Shown here piece after piece: positions 1 to 8,170 of a stretch of DNA of 64,000 nucleotides. Within the stretch, counting starts at the first letter, position 1, and each line of letters begins with the position of its first letter. The position numbers and the translations under genes were made by a program. This stretch comes from Sulfurimonas sp. HSL3-2. GTDB lineage: Bacteria; Campylobacterota; Campylobacteria; Campylobacterales; Sulfurimonadaceae. A model generated the notes under the pieces. It was not told the DNA's origin, ran no database searches, and was given only the letters and a program-made list of their open reading frames with translations. The stretch spans positions 1,054,001 through 1,118,000 of the forward strand of contig NZ_CP147917.1 of assembly GCF_039645965.1 (NCBI RefSeq), written 5' to 3'.

Positions 1-140
1 TCTATTTTGCAAAAAATGCAGGTATCCCGTGTATTGCAGAGTTTGTTCACAATGAAAATGTTCAAGATATAATTGAAAAGCTAGGGATTGAATACTCTCA
101 AGGTTTTCTGTTTAGCGAGCCTAGCGAGACTATAGGTTAA
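1..140 (+). CDS. EAL-domain protein, C-terminal end (partial)
   Basis: Only the last 45 residues are in the window, read in the frame beginning at base 3 and ending at the TAA at 138-140. The visible part has an AEFVHNE stretch and ends with YSQGFLFSEP. This is the usual C-terminal end of EAL domains (final helix, then the Y-x-QG-a/f-x-F-x-x-P segment). EAL domains hydrolyse or bind c-di-GMP. The catalytic Glu of the EAL motif and other domains lie outside the window, so activity cannot be judged. The stop codon overlaps the end of the convergent PAS gene by four bases. A c-di-GMP enzyme about 10 kb from a Pel operon is suggestive, but a link is only inferred. Confidence 0.75.
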   Translation, partial: YFAKNAGIPCIAEFVHNENVQDIIEKLGIEYSQGFLFSEPSETIG

Positions 141-691
141 CCAAACATCTTCCTCATCGAGTCAAAGAATTTTGCTCCAATACCTTTGTACTCGACAAGT
201 TCTTTCATATAAGTATCATAATCCGTGTTTTTCTCTTTAAAATAGTTCAAAAGATACTCTTCAGAAGCTCTTATCCCATCTCTATGTTCGATCTGTAGCA
301 GTTTTTTATAAAGAGGTATAACGGCTTCGACGGCTTTTTTAGGGGCTGCTTGTCTGATAGCCAGATAACCTTCCGGTCTTTTCTCAAAAGGGTGGTATTT
401 TGTTTCAAAGAGAGTAGTGACCCAGTAATAATCGCCGTTTTTTGATCGATTTTTTACTACTGCCAAGATATCTTTGTTCTGTCTTAGTCTTTCCCACATC
501 AACTTAAATATCACTTTTGGCATGTCTGGATGTCTGATGATGTTATGAGGTGAACCGATAAGTTCTTTTTCGGTATATCCGGAAACCTCCGTGAAATAGC
601 TGTTGCAATAGGTGATATTGCCCTTTAGGTCTGTTCTGCTGTAGATGGACAAAACATTGCTGAGCTTGATCTCTTTAGGATTACTGTTCAT
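137..691 (-). CDS. PAS-domain protein, Aer/CetB-like
   Basis: This is a 184-residue soluble protein with one N-terminal PAS domain (about residues 10-125). The segments GYTEKELIG, IRHPDMPK and NGDYYWV are typical of the Aer-type PAS that binds FAD and senses redox or energy state. No transmembrane segment, HAMP or methyl-accepting domain follows. The last 60 residues are helical and charged. This matches the small CetB-like proteins of Campylobacter, which pair with a separate CetA transducer for energy taxis. No transducer gene is visible here, so the partner is unknown. A strong AAAGGAG ribosome site precedes the ATG at 691, and a TAAAAT-type -10 lies near 730-735. It is convergent with the EAL gene. 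Role in energy taxis is inferred from family. Confidence 0.7.
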   Translation of the reverse strand: MNSNPKEIKLSNVLSIYSRTDLKGNITYCNSYFTEVSGYTEKELIGSPHNIIRHPDMPKVIFKLMWERLRQNKDILAVVKNRSKNGDYYWVTTLFETKYHPFEKRPEGYLAIRQAAPKKAVEAVIPLYKKLLQIEHRDGIRASEEYLLNYFKEKNTDYDTYMKELVEYKGIGAKFFDSMRKMFG

Positions 692-810
692 ACTTTTACT
701 CCTTTATAGGAATGGACTAAATAAAAAGTATTTTAGCACAAATTAAAACTTTATCTATTACGCAGTTGTATAAAATTTAGTAGTGAGGAGAAAATGAATA
801 TAAAAAGCAG

Positions 811-837
811 TTACATGTAAGAGACTCTTACATGTAA
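811..837. repeat. Two TTACATGTAA copies forming a 13-bp inverted repeat
   Basis: Exact copies of TTACATGTAA lie at 811-820 and 828-837, joined by GAGACTC. Together they make a perfect inverted repeat with 13-bp arms around a single central base. It sits just past the 3' end of ychF, so as RNA it could act as a terminator stem, and a T-rich run follows on the ychF strand. It is also part of the window-wide TTACATGTAA family. Confidence 0.75.
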
Positions 838-847
838 GAAAAGGCGG

Positions 848-1948
848 TTAAACGTTAAATCTGAAGTGCATGACATCGCCGTCTTGTACGATGTACTCTT
901 TTCCTTCTAAACGCATCTTTCCTGCTTCTTTTGCTTTTGCTTCGCCGCCGCACGCTATGTAATCGTCATATGCGATAACTTCTGCACGGATAAAACCTTT
1001 TTCAAAATCGTTATGAATAACTGCAGCTGCTTTTGGAGCAGTCGTATTTTTACGGATGGTCCAAGCACGGACCTCTTTTACACCTGCTGTGAAGTAACTC
1101 ATCAGTCCTAGTTTATCAAATCCTTTTCTGATGATCTGTGCAAGTCCCGACTCTTCGACACCGAGATCTTGTAAGAACTCTTGTGCTTCATCTTCTTCAA
1201 GACCTACAAGTTCCTCTTCGATCTTTGCACAAAGCTTTAATACTTCACAGTTTTGAGCGTTTGCGTGCTCTTTTACCGCTTTGACATACTCATTGTCTTC
1301 AAGAAGACCGTCTTCATCGACATTTGCTCCGTACATGATCTCTTTTGCCGTAAGGAGTCTTAGGTCTCTGTTGAGTTCATGAAACATCTCACTGTCTGCT
1401 TCAGGGAAGTTACGAGCCAGTTTTCCGTCAGCCAGGAACTCCATTAACGTGTCTGCAAAGTCGACCAAAGCTTTTGCGCCTTTGTCTGCTTTTGCTTGTT
1501 TTTGAAGACGCTGGATTCTGTTTGAAAGAGCTTCGATATCGGCAAGGATAAGTTCGTTTTCGATGATATCTATATCGCGTAGAGGATCGATATTTCCCTC
1601 TGTATGGACGATGTTCTCATCTTCAAAACATCTGACGATCTGTAGGATCACCTCAGTCTCGCGGATGTTTGATAAAAATTTATTTCCCAGACCCTCACCT
1701 TTACTTGCACCTTTAACAAGACCTGCGATATCGACAAAGTCAAGTGTAGAGTGTTGTACACGCTCAGGATTGACTATTTTTGAAAGTTCGTTAAGACGGG
1801 CATCCGGTACAGGAACGATAGCTTTATTTGGTTCTATTGTACAAAATGGATAGTTTGCAGCTTCTGCATTTTGAGCTTTTGTTAAAGCATTGAAAGTTGT
1901 TGATTTTCCTACGTTTGGTAGTCCTACTAGACCTATTGCTAATCCCAT
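848..1948 (-). CDS. ychF: Redox-regulated ATPase YchF (OLA1 family)
   Basis: This 366-residue protein has the normal YchF length. Walker A is at residues 9-17 (GLPNVGKST), followed by the family signature NYPFCTIEPN, the DIAGLVKGASKGEGLGN switch II region and a C-terminal TGS domain ending in DGDVMHFRFNV. YchF binds ATP rather than GTP because its G4 motif is changed to NxxE, seen here as NVDE. It associates with ribosomes and is involved in stress and translation control. It is transcribed alone from the minus strand; the gene upstream runs divergently. The pair of TTACATGTAA copies lies directly downstream. The identification is secure; the physiological role in this organism is not visible. 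Confidence 0.97.
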   Translation of the reverse strand: MGLAIGLVGLPNVGKSTTFNALTKAQNAEAANYPFCTIEPNKAIVPVPDARLNELSKIVNPERVQHSTLDFVDIAGLVKGASKGEGLGNKFLSNIRETEVILQIVRCFEDENIVHTEGNIDPLRDIDIIENELILADIEALSNRIQRLQKQAKADKGAKALVDFADTLMEFLADGKLARNFPEADSEMFHELNRDLRLLTAKEIMYGANVDEDGLLEDNEYVKAVKEHANAQNCEVLKLCAKIEEELVGLEEDEAQEFLQDLGVEESGLAQIIRKGFDKLGLMSYFTAGVKEVRAWTIRKNTTAPKAAAVIHNDFEKGFIRAEVIAYDDYIACGGEAKAKEAGKMRLEGKEYIVQDGDVMHFRFNV

Positions 1949-2085
1949 TTTAGACCTTTATTGCGCTTATAAAATAATTGTGTAATTCTATCTAAAGTTT
2001 ACTTGGAGTTTTTATAAACACCCCGATGTACTGTTTAATTAGATAAATTTATTTTTACTAAAAGTCATTTTAGTGAATTTTTTGC

Positions 2086-2091
2086 TACAAT
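2086..2091 (+). promoter_or_regulatory. Probable -10 box (TACAAT) for the host-attachment family gene
   Basis: TGCTACAAT is an extended -10 type element, placed about 70 bases before the gene at 2164. Campylobacterota promoters often lack a clear -35, and none is evident here. The predicted transcript would include a small leader reading frame at 2109-2192. Confidence 0.5.
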
Positions 2092-2108
2092 TTATACAGG
2101 AGTGAAGA

Positions 2109-2192
2109 ATGCGTTGCTTTTATAGTGATATAAAAGTTATTTATAACAACAAAAGGAGTTGCAATGTCAACAAAACTTATTATTGTCGCTGA
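2109..2192 (+). other. Possible 27-residue leader reading frame
   Basis: An ATG at 2109 is preceded at six bases by AGGAG. It opens a 27-codon frame (MRCFYSDIKVIYNNKRSCNV...) that runs across the ribosome site and start codon of the next gene and stops at 2190-2192 in another frame. The arrangement could give translational coupling or a regulatory leader peptide. There is no homology evidence, and the frame may be chance. Confidence 0.25.
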
Positions 2193-2595
2193 TTTACAAC
2201 ATTTTAAATTTTATACAAGTAAAGTCGATCCGCTTGGAAGAGAGTCGTTAGAATTAGTGGAGGGGAGTGACAGTCTTTTGATCCATCAAAGACTGCGTGA
2301 AAAAGTCTCTGACCGTCACGGGAATTTCCAAAGTGTAAGCGGAAGCGGTTTTGGAGAGGATCATAATCTAGGTTTGGAGGAAGAACGCCGCAGGATCAAA
2401 GAGATCGCTCAAGAGATAAATAACGTACTAAAAGAGCAGGGTGACAAATCCTGGTACTTTGCAGCACCAAAAGCTATCAATAATCAGGTAGTAGAACTAT
2501 TGGATCCGAGCGTTAAAAAAAGTATGAGTATTAATCTTCAGGCGGATCTGACAAATATCCCTGTAACAGACCTGCTGGGACATTTTAAAAAATAG
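2164..2595 (+). CDS. Host attachment family protein (baeRF-like)
   Basis: This 143-residue protein matches the small proteins annotated as 'protein required for attachment to host cells'. They start with a KLIIVADLQHFKFY-type strand, have a central Arg/Gly-rich loop (here around LREKVSDRHGNF and SGSGF), and end with a LxADLTxxPxxxLxxHF motif, seen here as LQADLTNIPVTDLLGHFKK. The fold resembles the eRF1 middle domain, so a ribosome-related role has been suggested for the wider family. The original attachment phenotype comes from Agrobacterium and does not imply a host for this organism. The start has an AAAGGAG ribosome site. It is a single gene ending in a hairpin shared with convergent pepA. 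Confidence 0.75.
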   Translation: MSTKLIIVADLQHFKFYTSKVDPLGRESLELVEGSDSLLIHQRLREKVSDRHGNFQSVSGSGFGEDHNLGLEEERRRIKEIAQEINNVLKEQGDKSWYFAAPKAINNQVVELLDPSVKKSMSINLQADLTNIPVTDLLGHFKK

Positions 2596-2606
2596 AAAGT
2601 CAAATA

Positions 2607-2629
2607 TGCCTCTGGAAAGTTCAGAGGCA
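2607..2629. terminator. Bidirectional hairpin between convergent genes
   Basis: TGCCTCTG and CAGAGGCA form a perfect 8-bp stem around a 7-base loop, between the stops of the plus-strand gene (2595) and minus-strand pepA (2638). T-rich sequence follows on the minus strand and a weaker T run on the plus strand. It fits a shared intrinsic terminator. Confidence 0.75.
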
Positions 2630-2637
2630 AAAGAGGG

Positions 2638-4032
2638 TTATTTTAGCTCTTTTAAAAAACTGCTTATAAGTCTGACGCCTGCACCTGTCGCGCCGTATAC
2701 ATTACAATCCCAAGGAGACTCTGTATATGCAGAACCTGCGATATCAAAGTGCAGCCATTTCTCTTTATTCTCATCTTTAATAAAGTTATCTAAGAACAGA
2801 CCAGCCGTGATCGCACCGCCGTACGGTTTGGAAGCGACATTGGAAAGGTCTGCTATCTCGCTTTTAAGAAGCTTTTTCAGATGTCTGTTAAACGGAAGCG
2901 CTCCTATAAGCTCACCAGACTTGTCTGCAGCTGTAAAAAGGTCGTGTTTAAGCTTGTTTGAGTGTCCCATAACACCTGTCGTATATTGACCAAGAGCCAC
3001 CATACAAGCACCTGTAAGTGTCGCAAAATCGAAGATATAGTCTGCTTTGACTTTGTCTTGTGCATAATCAAGCACATCACATAGCACAAGACGGCCTTCT
3101 GCATCGGTATTTCTTACTTCTACCGTTTTTTTGCTGCGTGTCACAAGCACATCATCAGGTTTGTAAGCATCTCCGCCGATCATATTTTCGACTGCACCGA
3201 TAAATGCGTGTATCTCTACATCTAATTTTAGTTCGCTCGCAGCTTTGATCATTCCAAGGACAGCACATGCACCCGCTTTATCCATCTTCATCGTCACCAT
3301 AGAAGTAGCAGGTTTAAGGCTGAGCCCGCCGCTGTCATAAGTAAGACCTTTTCCTACTAAGCTGATGATCTTTTTCGCTTTTTTAGGTTTGTATGCAAGG
3401 TGGATAAGCTGACTTTCATGGCGTGATGCACGTCCGACTGCAAGCATCGATTCCATCTTCTCTTTACGAAGATCATCTTCACCTAAAACGTTACATGTAA
3501 GCTTGTTTTCACGTGCTAGCTCTTTGGCTATTTCAGCGAAGCTTGCAGGGTGGAGGTCTTCTGGAGTCGTATTGACGATATCACGTGTGAAACATGTAGA
3601 TTCAGCGATGATCACTGCTTCTTCGAATGCTTTTGAAAGCTTTTTGATATCTTTACATGTAAGATAGATATCTTGTAAAGTTGCCTCTTTAGACTCTGAT
3701 TTATATCTGTTGTAGTCGTATCCTCCGAGGATGACACCTTCTACAACGGCTTCTAAATTTTTCGCATCTACCGGGAATGAAGCAGATTCATTTTTAGAAG
3801 ATTTAAGTGCTTTTATCGCTTGGCTGGCAGCACTTCTGATGCAGTCGCTCTCTAATGCTTCGACACCGCACGCTAAGATACCTTTCTCATGCAGAAAACA
3901 AAGTGTGTCTTGTGCCGCTTCAAAACCTGCTTTTTCAAGCAGTTTTTTCTGTTTATGTTTTTTTAGCGTCTCTTTAGTTAAAAACTCTACGCATACATCA
4001 CTTTTTATCTCGTTGACTAGATCTAAATTCAT
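2638..4032 (-). CDS. pepA: Leucyl aminopeptidase, M17 family
   Basis: This 464-residue cytosolic metallopeptidase removes N-terminal amino acids. The C-terminal catalytic domain carries the M17 motifs GKGLTYDSGG (228-237), MKMDKAGA with a metal-binding Asp near 251, and NTDAEGRL (308-315), the family signature that binds two metal ions. The N-terminal domain (about 1-150) is poorly conserved, as usual. Two copies of TTACATGTAA lie inside the gene, read as LTCK (124-127) and LTCN (178-181), neither in a catalytic motif. It is the last gene of the minus-strand run that begins at folD; 22 bases separate it from trpB. Hexamer formation is expected from the family. Confidence 0.95.
   Translation of the reverse strand: MNLDLVNEIKSDVCVEFLTKETLKKHKQKKLLEKAGFEAAQDTLCFLHEKGILACGVEALESDCIRSAASQAIKALKSSKNESASFPVDAKNLEAVVEGVILGGYDYNRYKSESKEATLQDIYLTCKDIKKLSKAFEEAVIIAESTCFTRDIVNTTPEDLHPASFAEIAKELARENKLTCNVLGEDDLRKEKMESMLAVGRASRHESQLIHLAYKPKKAKKIISLVGKGLTYDSGGLSLKPATSMVTMKMDKAGACAVLGMIKAASELKLDVEIHAFIGAVENMIGGDAYKPDDVLVTRSKKTVEVRNTDAEGRLVLCDVLDYAQDKVKADYIFDFATLTGACMVALGQYTTGVMGHSNKLKHDLFTAADKSGELIGALPFNRHLKKLLKSEIADLSNVASKPYGGAITAGLFLDNFIKDENKEKWLHFDIAGSAYTESPWDCNVYGATGAGVRLISSFLKELK
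3491..3500. repeat. TTACATGTAA copy inside pepA
   Basis: An exact copy of the 10-bp palindrome, read in pepA as part of L-T-C-N. Confidence 0.8.
3653..3662. repeat. TTACATGTAA copy inside pepA
   Basis: An exact copy of the 10-bp palindrome, read in pepA as part of L-T-C-K, 162 bases from the neighbouring copy. Confidence 0.8.
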
Positions 4033-4054
4033 TATATATCCTTGATTGGAACTC

Positions 4055-5254
4055 TTAATCGAAATGAAGCAGGTCTTTTGCCTGCATCATATCTTTGTCA
4101 CCGCGTCCTGAAAGGTTGACGATGATCAGTTTACCTTTAATATCTTCTATTTTCTTGAGGTATGCTACCGCATGTGCACTTTCAAAAGCGGGAATGATTC
4201 CCTCTTTTCTACTTAACCATACGAATGCGTCAAGTGCTTCTTCATCTGTCGCATTTCCGTATGATGCAGATCCGTTGTCTTTATGAAATGCATGTTCGGG
4301 TCCGATACCGGGATAATCAAGTCCCGCAGAGATCGAATGCGCTTCAAGTATTTGCCCGTCTTCATCTTGAAGCAGGTAGCTCATCTGTCCGTGGAGTACT
4401 CCGGGACGACCCATTAGAAGAGAACACCCGTGTTTGTCCGTACAGACACCGTGTCCGCCTGCCTCGACACCGATACACTCTACCTCTTTGTCTTCTAAAA
4501 AGTGCTGAAATGCACCGATAGCATTACTTCCGCCGCCGATACAAGCGATAACATGATCAGGAAGACGGTTTTCTTTTTCAAGTATCTGAGCTCTTGCTTC
4601 ATACCCTATGATCGCTTGAAAATCACGTACCATCATCGGATATGGATGAGGACCGGCAACTGTACCGATGATATAAAAAGTATCTCTGGCATTTGTAACC
4701 CAGTGACGGATAGCATCGTTCATTGCGTCTTTTAACGTCTTAGATCCACTCTCTACAGCATTGACTTTTGCTCCCAGAAGCTTCATACGAAAGACGTTTA
4801 GTTCTTGGCGTGCGACATCTTTTGCACCCATGAATATTTCGCACTCCAGACCTAAAAGAGCTGCTATGGTGGCAGTCGCTACACCGTGCTGTCCCGCACC
4901 CGTCTCAGCGATCACTTTTTTGTATCCAAGACGTTTTGCCATAAGACCTTGAGCGATAACGTTGTTTACTTTATGTGCTCCCGTATGGTTCAGGTCTTCA
5001 CGTTTTAAGTAGATTTTTGCTCCGAGCTCTTCAGAGATATTATGTGCATAATAAAGCGGAGAAGGGCGGCCTACATAGTCTTTTAGATAGTAATCGACCT
5101 CTTTCCAGAAATCTTTGTCAAATCTGATCTTTTTGTACTCTTTATCCAGATCTAAAAGCGCCGGCATCAATGTCTCAGGAACATAACGTCCCCCGAATAT
5201 GCCGAAGTGTCCGTTTTCATCAGGATCGAATTTTGATGGTGATGGTATATACAT
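4055..5254 (-). CDS. trpB: Tryptophan synthase beta chain
   Basis: This 399-residue PLP enzyme condenses indole with serine to give tryptophan. The PLP lysine is K95 in [11 protein letters not shown]. The catalytic Glu region AETGAGQHG and the phosphate-binding GGGSNAIG loop are present, and length and motifs match type 1 TrpB. No trpA or other trp gene is adjacent; apt precedes it and pepA follows it. trpB therefore sits apart from the rest of the pathway in this window, as is common in Campylobacterota. The start codon at 5254 overlaps the last base of apt, which indicates translational coupling. Identification is secure. Confidence 0.97.
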   Translation of the reverse strand: MYIPSPSKFDPDENGHFGIFGGRYVPETLMPALLDLDKEYKKIRFDKDFWKEVDYYLKDYVGRPSPLYYAHNISEELGAKIYLKREDLNHTGAHKVNNVIAQGLMAKRLGYKKVIAETGAGQHGVATATIAALLGLECEIFMGAKDVARQELNVFRMKLLGAKVNAVESGSKTLKDAMNDAIRHWVTNARDTFYIIGTVAGPHPYPMMVRDFQAIIGYEARAQILEKENRLPDHVIACIGGGSNAIGAFQHFLEDKEVECIGVEAGGHGVCTDKHGCSLLMGRPGVLHGQMSYLLQDEDGQILEAHSISAGLDYPGIGPEHAFHKDNGSASYGNATDEEALDAFVWLSRKEGIIPAFESAHAVAYLKKIEDIKGKLIIVNLSGRGDKDMMQAKDLLHFD

Positions 5255-5796
5255 TAATCTATTCCTACTACGCTATAAACTTTTGTCTGTTTTTCCAGTA
5301 CTTTTTGTCCCTCTAGGAAATTCAAAGCAAGGATGAAACATGCTTCGACACAGACAGCACCTGTTTTATTGATAAGGGAAGCGGCTGCATTTGCTGTCCC
5401 GCCTGTCGCTATAAGATCGTCTATTAAAAGGACTTTCGCATCTTTTACATCTCTAAAGGCATCAATATGCAGTTCGACTTCATCAAAGCCGTACTCTAAA
5501 GAGTATTTTTCAGAGATCGTCGTATATGGAAGCTTTCCTTTTTTACGGATAGGGACAAATCCCGTTCCCAGCATCTGAGCAAGTGCAGCCCCAAAGATAA
5601 AACCGCGTGCATCTATACCCGCTATAAAATCCAGATTATAATCTTTATATCTTGCAGCTAAATGGTCCATAAGTACTGAAAAAGCATGTTTGTCGTTTAA
5701 AAGTGTCGTAATATCTTTAAAGACGATACCCGGTTTTGGAAAATCAGGTATGTCACGGATCGCATCATTTATGATCTTTAAATCTTGCGCTGTCAT
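5254..5796 (-). CDS. apt: Adenine phosphoribosyltransferase
   Basis: This 180-residue enzyme converts adenine and PRPP to AMP in purine salvage. The PRPP-binding signature [13 protein letters not shown] is at residues 122-134, and the N-terminal [17 protein letters not shown] segment is characteristic of Apt. Length is standard. It overlaps trpB by one base downstream and follows the small coiled-coil gene by nine bases, so it belongs to the same transcription unit. Confidence 0.97.
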   Translation of the reverse strand: MTAQDLKIINDAIRDIPDFPKPGIVFKDITTLLNDKHAFSVLMDHLAARYKDYNLDFIAGIDARGFIFGAALAQMLGTGFVPIRKKGKLPYTTISEKYSLEYGFDEVELHIDAFRDVKDAKVLLIDDLIATGGTANAAASLINKTGAVCVEACFILALNFLEGQKVLEKQTKVYSVVGID

Positions 5797-5805
5797 AGTT
5801 ATCCT

Positions 5806-6138
5806 TTATAGTAAAGCGTCTATTCTGCTCTCAAGAGCTTTTATTTTAGAGTTTAATCTTTCTGTCTCAAGTCTGTGTTTAGAGTTACGCTGTTTTAAAA
5901 CTTTTAGTTCATTTCTTAGCTTTGTCAACTCTTCACTCAAAATATCAACATTTCCGAGTGCACGCTGAAGCTGTATCTGATACTTTCTGATCAGTATCTC
6001 AGCTTCTTGAAGCGTTAGTTTCATCATCTCATTGCTACGCTGCTCTTTTACAGTAATACTTTTGAAATAAAACATCTTCACAAACAGAAATATAGCTAAC
6101 AGTGAAACTATCGTTAAAACCGACCACTCAAAAAACAT
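5806..6138 (-). CDS. Membrane-anchored coiled-coil protein, unknown function
   Basis: This 110-residue protein has one N-terminal membrane helix (about residues 7-28). A long charged heptad-rich region follows, with segments such as LQEAEILIRKYQIQLQRALG and ETERLNSKIKALESRIDALL, predicted to form a coiled coil. I do not recognise a named family. Its place between rpiB and apt, with gaps of only 3 and 9 bases, indicates co-expression. The topology suggests a single-pass protein with a long helical domain on one side of the inner membrane. No motif shows a function. Confidence 0.6.
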   Translation of the reverse strand: MFFEWSVLTIVSLLAIFLFVKMFYFKSITVKEQRSNEMMKLTLQEAEILIRKYQIQLQRALGNVDILSEELTKLRNELKVLKQRNSKHRLETERLNSKIKALESRIDALL

Positions 6139-6141
6139 ATC

Positions 6142-6579
6142 TTATCCTTGTATAGATTCTATCTTCTCGACACGTCCTGCATGGCGTCCGCCCTCAAAAC
6201 CTGAAGCAATCCAGCTATCGATGATAGACTCTGCAACACCTTTGCCTACAATACGCTCACCAAAACACAAGATGTTAGCATCATTGTGTCCGCGGGCTAC
6301 TTGTGCAGTGTATGCATCATGGCAGAGTGCAGCACGGATACCGTGAAATCTGTTTGCAGCCATACTCATACCGATGCCTGAACCGCAGATAAGGATCCCT
6401 TGGCTTTCACTGTCTGCAAGTACGCTTTGTGCAACTTTGACTGCATAGTCCGGATAATCGACTCTGTCTTTGTTAAACGGACCAAGATCGACGACCTCAT
6501 GACCTTTTTGTTTTAGTAACTCAACTGTATAGTCTTTTAGATCAACTCCGGCGTGATCTGTAGCTATATAAAATTTCAT
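6142..6579 (-). CDS. rpiB: Ribose-5-phosphate isomerase B
   Basis: This 145-residue enzyme interconverts ribose 5-phosphate and ribulose 5-phosphate. The start IATDHAGVDLK and the ILICGSGIGMSMAANR loop with catalytic Cys65 are typical of the RpiB/LacA family. HNDANIL (98-104) completes the active site. It sits in the minus-strand run between the M50 protease and the coiled-coil gene. A LacA-type or allose isomerase activity is possible in principle, but RpiB is the usual function when the gene stands alone among housekeeping genes. Confidence 0.93.
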   Translation of the reverse strand: MKFYIATDHAGVDLKDYTVELLKQKGHEVVDLGPFNKDRVDYPDYAVKVAQSVLADSESQGILICGSGIGMSMAANRFHGIRAALCHDAYTAQVARGHNDANILCFGERIVGKGVAESIIDSWIASGFEGGRHAGRVEKIESIQG

Positions 6580-6591
6580 CCGGTTTTTCCT

Positions 6592-7269
6592 TTATGATAG
6601 AAGTAGGTTTAATACCATTTGAACTGGCAATATTAATAGATAATCTTTTAAAGGTGTCATTAGTACAACAAGTACTATAATCATACCATAACGCTCCAAT
6701 TTATAAAACGTTTCAGCTATCTCTTTTTGGTTAAATTTTAGTGCAAGGTACATTAAAAAATGTGCCCCGTCAAACTGCGGTATCGGCAGCAGGTTAAATA
6801 CACCGAGAACGACATTGATGATGACTAACTGCATTACCAGCATATATGTAAATATATAAACAAGAGAATCAGCAGAAGTAGGGCTAGCCATAGAAACAAG
6901 TGCCATAGAGGCAAATGCAGCAACCGTGAAGTTGTAAACTATACCGGCAAGACTTACCTGCATTGCTGCATTATATCCGCCTCTGTTGATGACTGTTCTC
7001 ATGTTTACCGGAACCGGTTTTGCCCATCCGAAGATAAAGCCGCCTCCGCCTCCGAGTAAAAGAGGTAAAAAGTATAAAACAGCAGGAACGATGATGGTAC
7101 CCACCATATCTACATGTATGATAGGGTTTATAGATAAGCGTCCTGCATTTTTAGCAGTCATATCGCCATATTTGTAAGCAATAAACCCGTGCATTATCTC
7201 ATGACCTATGATAGCTATCATAAGGGCTATGACAGCAGTTATGATCTTTAAAATATCAATAAAGTCCAT
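6592..7269 (-). CDS. Site-2 protease family membrane metalloprotease (M50)
   Basis: This 225-residue polytopic membrane protein has the zinc motif HEIMH at residues 23-27 in the first membrane helix. The partner motif N-x2-P-x4-DG is at 159-168 (NLLPIPQFDG). The short length and the absence of PDZ or CBS domains place it in the compact 'FwdE/YwhC-like' M50 branch common next to lepB in this phylum. A Gly-rich loop lies near residue 73. Such proteases cleave substrates inside the membrane, but the target is unknown. The gene overlaps the end of lepB by 14 bases, so the two are coupled. Confidence 0.88.
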   Translation of the reverse strand: MDFIDILKIITAVIALMIAIIGHEIMHGFIAYKYGDMTAKNAGRLSINPIIHVDMVGTIIVPAVLYFLPLLLGGGGGFIFGWAKPVPVNMRTVINRGGYNAAMQVSLAGIVYNFTVAAFASMALVSMASPTSADSLVYIFTYMLVMQLVIINVVLGVFNLLPIPQFDGAHFLMYLALKFNQKEIAETFYKLERYGMIIVLVVLMTPLKDYLLILPVQMVLNLLLS

Positions 7270-8170
7270 TGTCTTTTTTGTCCTCTTTTACTCTTTCAGC
7301 TATTGCACGGTTTAGGTACTCAGGCTGTTCAAGGTCAGTAGGAGTTTTACCCATTCTGTCCCATCTGATCTCATAATTGTCGTCCATACTGAAGTAGATG
7401 AACCAAGGAGTTCCTTCTAGGTTTGCATACGGTACAGGACCCCAGAAACGGCTGTCGTTTGAGTGGTCACGGTTGTCACCCATCATAAAATAGCTTTTAG
7501 CAGGTACTTTATATATCTCAGTTTGAAAAATAGGATTATGATTCAAAAGTTTTATGTCATCTGAGAGCTTGTACATATTTGAAACTATCATATTGAGTTT
7601 TTCAACTGAATTGATTCTCTCCATTCTTCCATCATTTGAAAGTAATACAGGAGTATCTCCTTCGATAGCATCATCATGATGGATACCAGGATGCTGTTTC
7701 ATATAAGGGTTCTTGACCCAAAGTTTTCCGTCGATCGTGACTATGTTTTCTTTCGGGTAGTTTTTATTGATAAACTCGTCGCCTTCACGTGGATGAAGAT
7801 ACAGATCTTTATCTTTTACGAACACTTCATCGCCCGGAAGTGCCACACATCTTTTTACATAGTGAAGTTTTACGTTGTGAGGATATCTGAATATCACGAT
7901 ATCGCCGCGTTTTGGTTCGTCACCGTCGATAAGATGCAGATCGTCAGTCCAAGGAGTCACAGAGACCTCTAGAAAAGGGATATGTGGAGTAGGGACACCG
8001 TAAACGAATTTTTTAGCAAAAAGGTGATCTCCGATAAGAAGTGAGTCTTTCATAGAACCGCTTGGGATTCTAAAGGCCTGTGCAACAAAAAATATGACAA
8101 ATAAAACGATGATGATCGTTCCAGGCCATGAGTTTGAAAATTTATACGTTTTATACAAAAAGTTTTTCAT
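7256..8170 (-). CDS. lepB: Signal peptidase I
   Basis: This 304-residue inner-membrane protease removes signal peptides from exported proteins. One membrane anchor is present (about 17-31). The catalytic Ser39 lies in IPSGSM, the catalytic Lys106 in YVKRCVALPGD, and the late GDNRDHSNDSRFWG box is the signature of S26 peptidases. An insertion of roughly 70 residues between the Lys and GDN boxes fits the longer Campylobacterota enzymes. Its start overlaps the stop of folD by one base and its end overlaps the M50 gene. Confidence 0.96.
   Translation of the reverse strand: MKNFLYKTYKFSNSWPGTIIIVLFVIFFVAQAFRIPSGSMKDSLLIGDHLFAKKFVYGVPTPHIPFLEVSVTPWTDDLHLIDGDEPKRGDIVIFRYPHNVKLHYVKRCVALPGDEVFVKDKDLYLHPREGDEFINKNYPKENIVTIDGKLWVKNPYMKQHPGIHHDDAIEGDTPVLLSNDGRMERINSVEKLNMIVSNMYKLSDDIKLLNHNPIFQTEIYKVPAKSYFMMGDNRDHSNDSRFWGPVPYANLEGTPWFIYFSMDDNYEIRWDRMGKTPTDLEQPEYLNRAIAERVKEDKKDNGLY

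Noticed and set aside
794-820. Eight-codon frame after GAGGAG ending in the palindrome
   Set aside because: Too short to judge, lies opposite the 3' region of ychF, and the stop falls inside the repeated TTACATGTAA, so chance is the simplest explanation.
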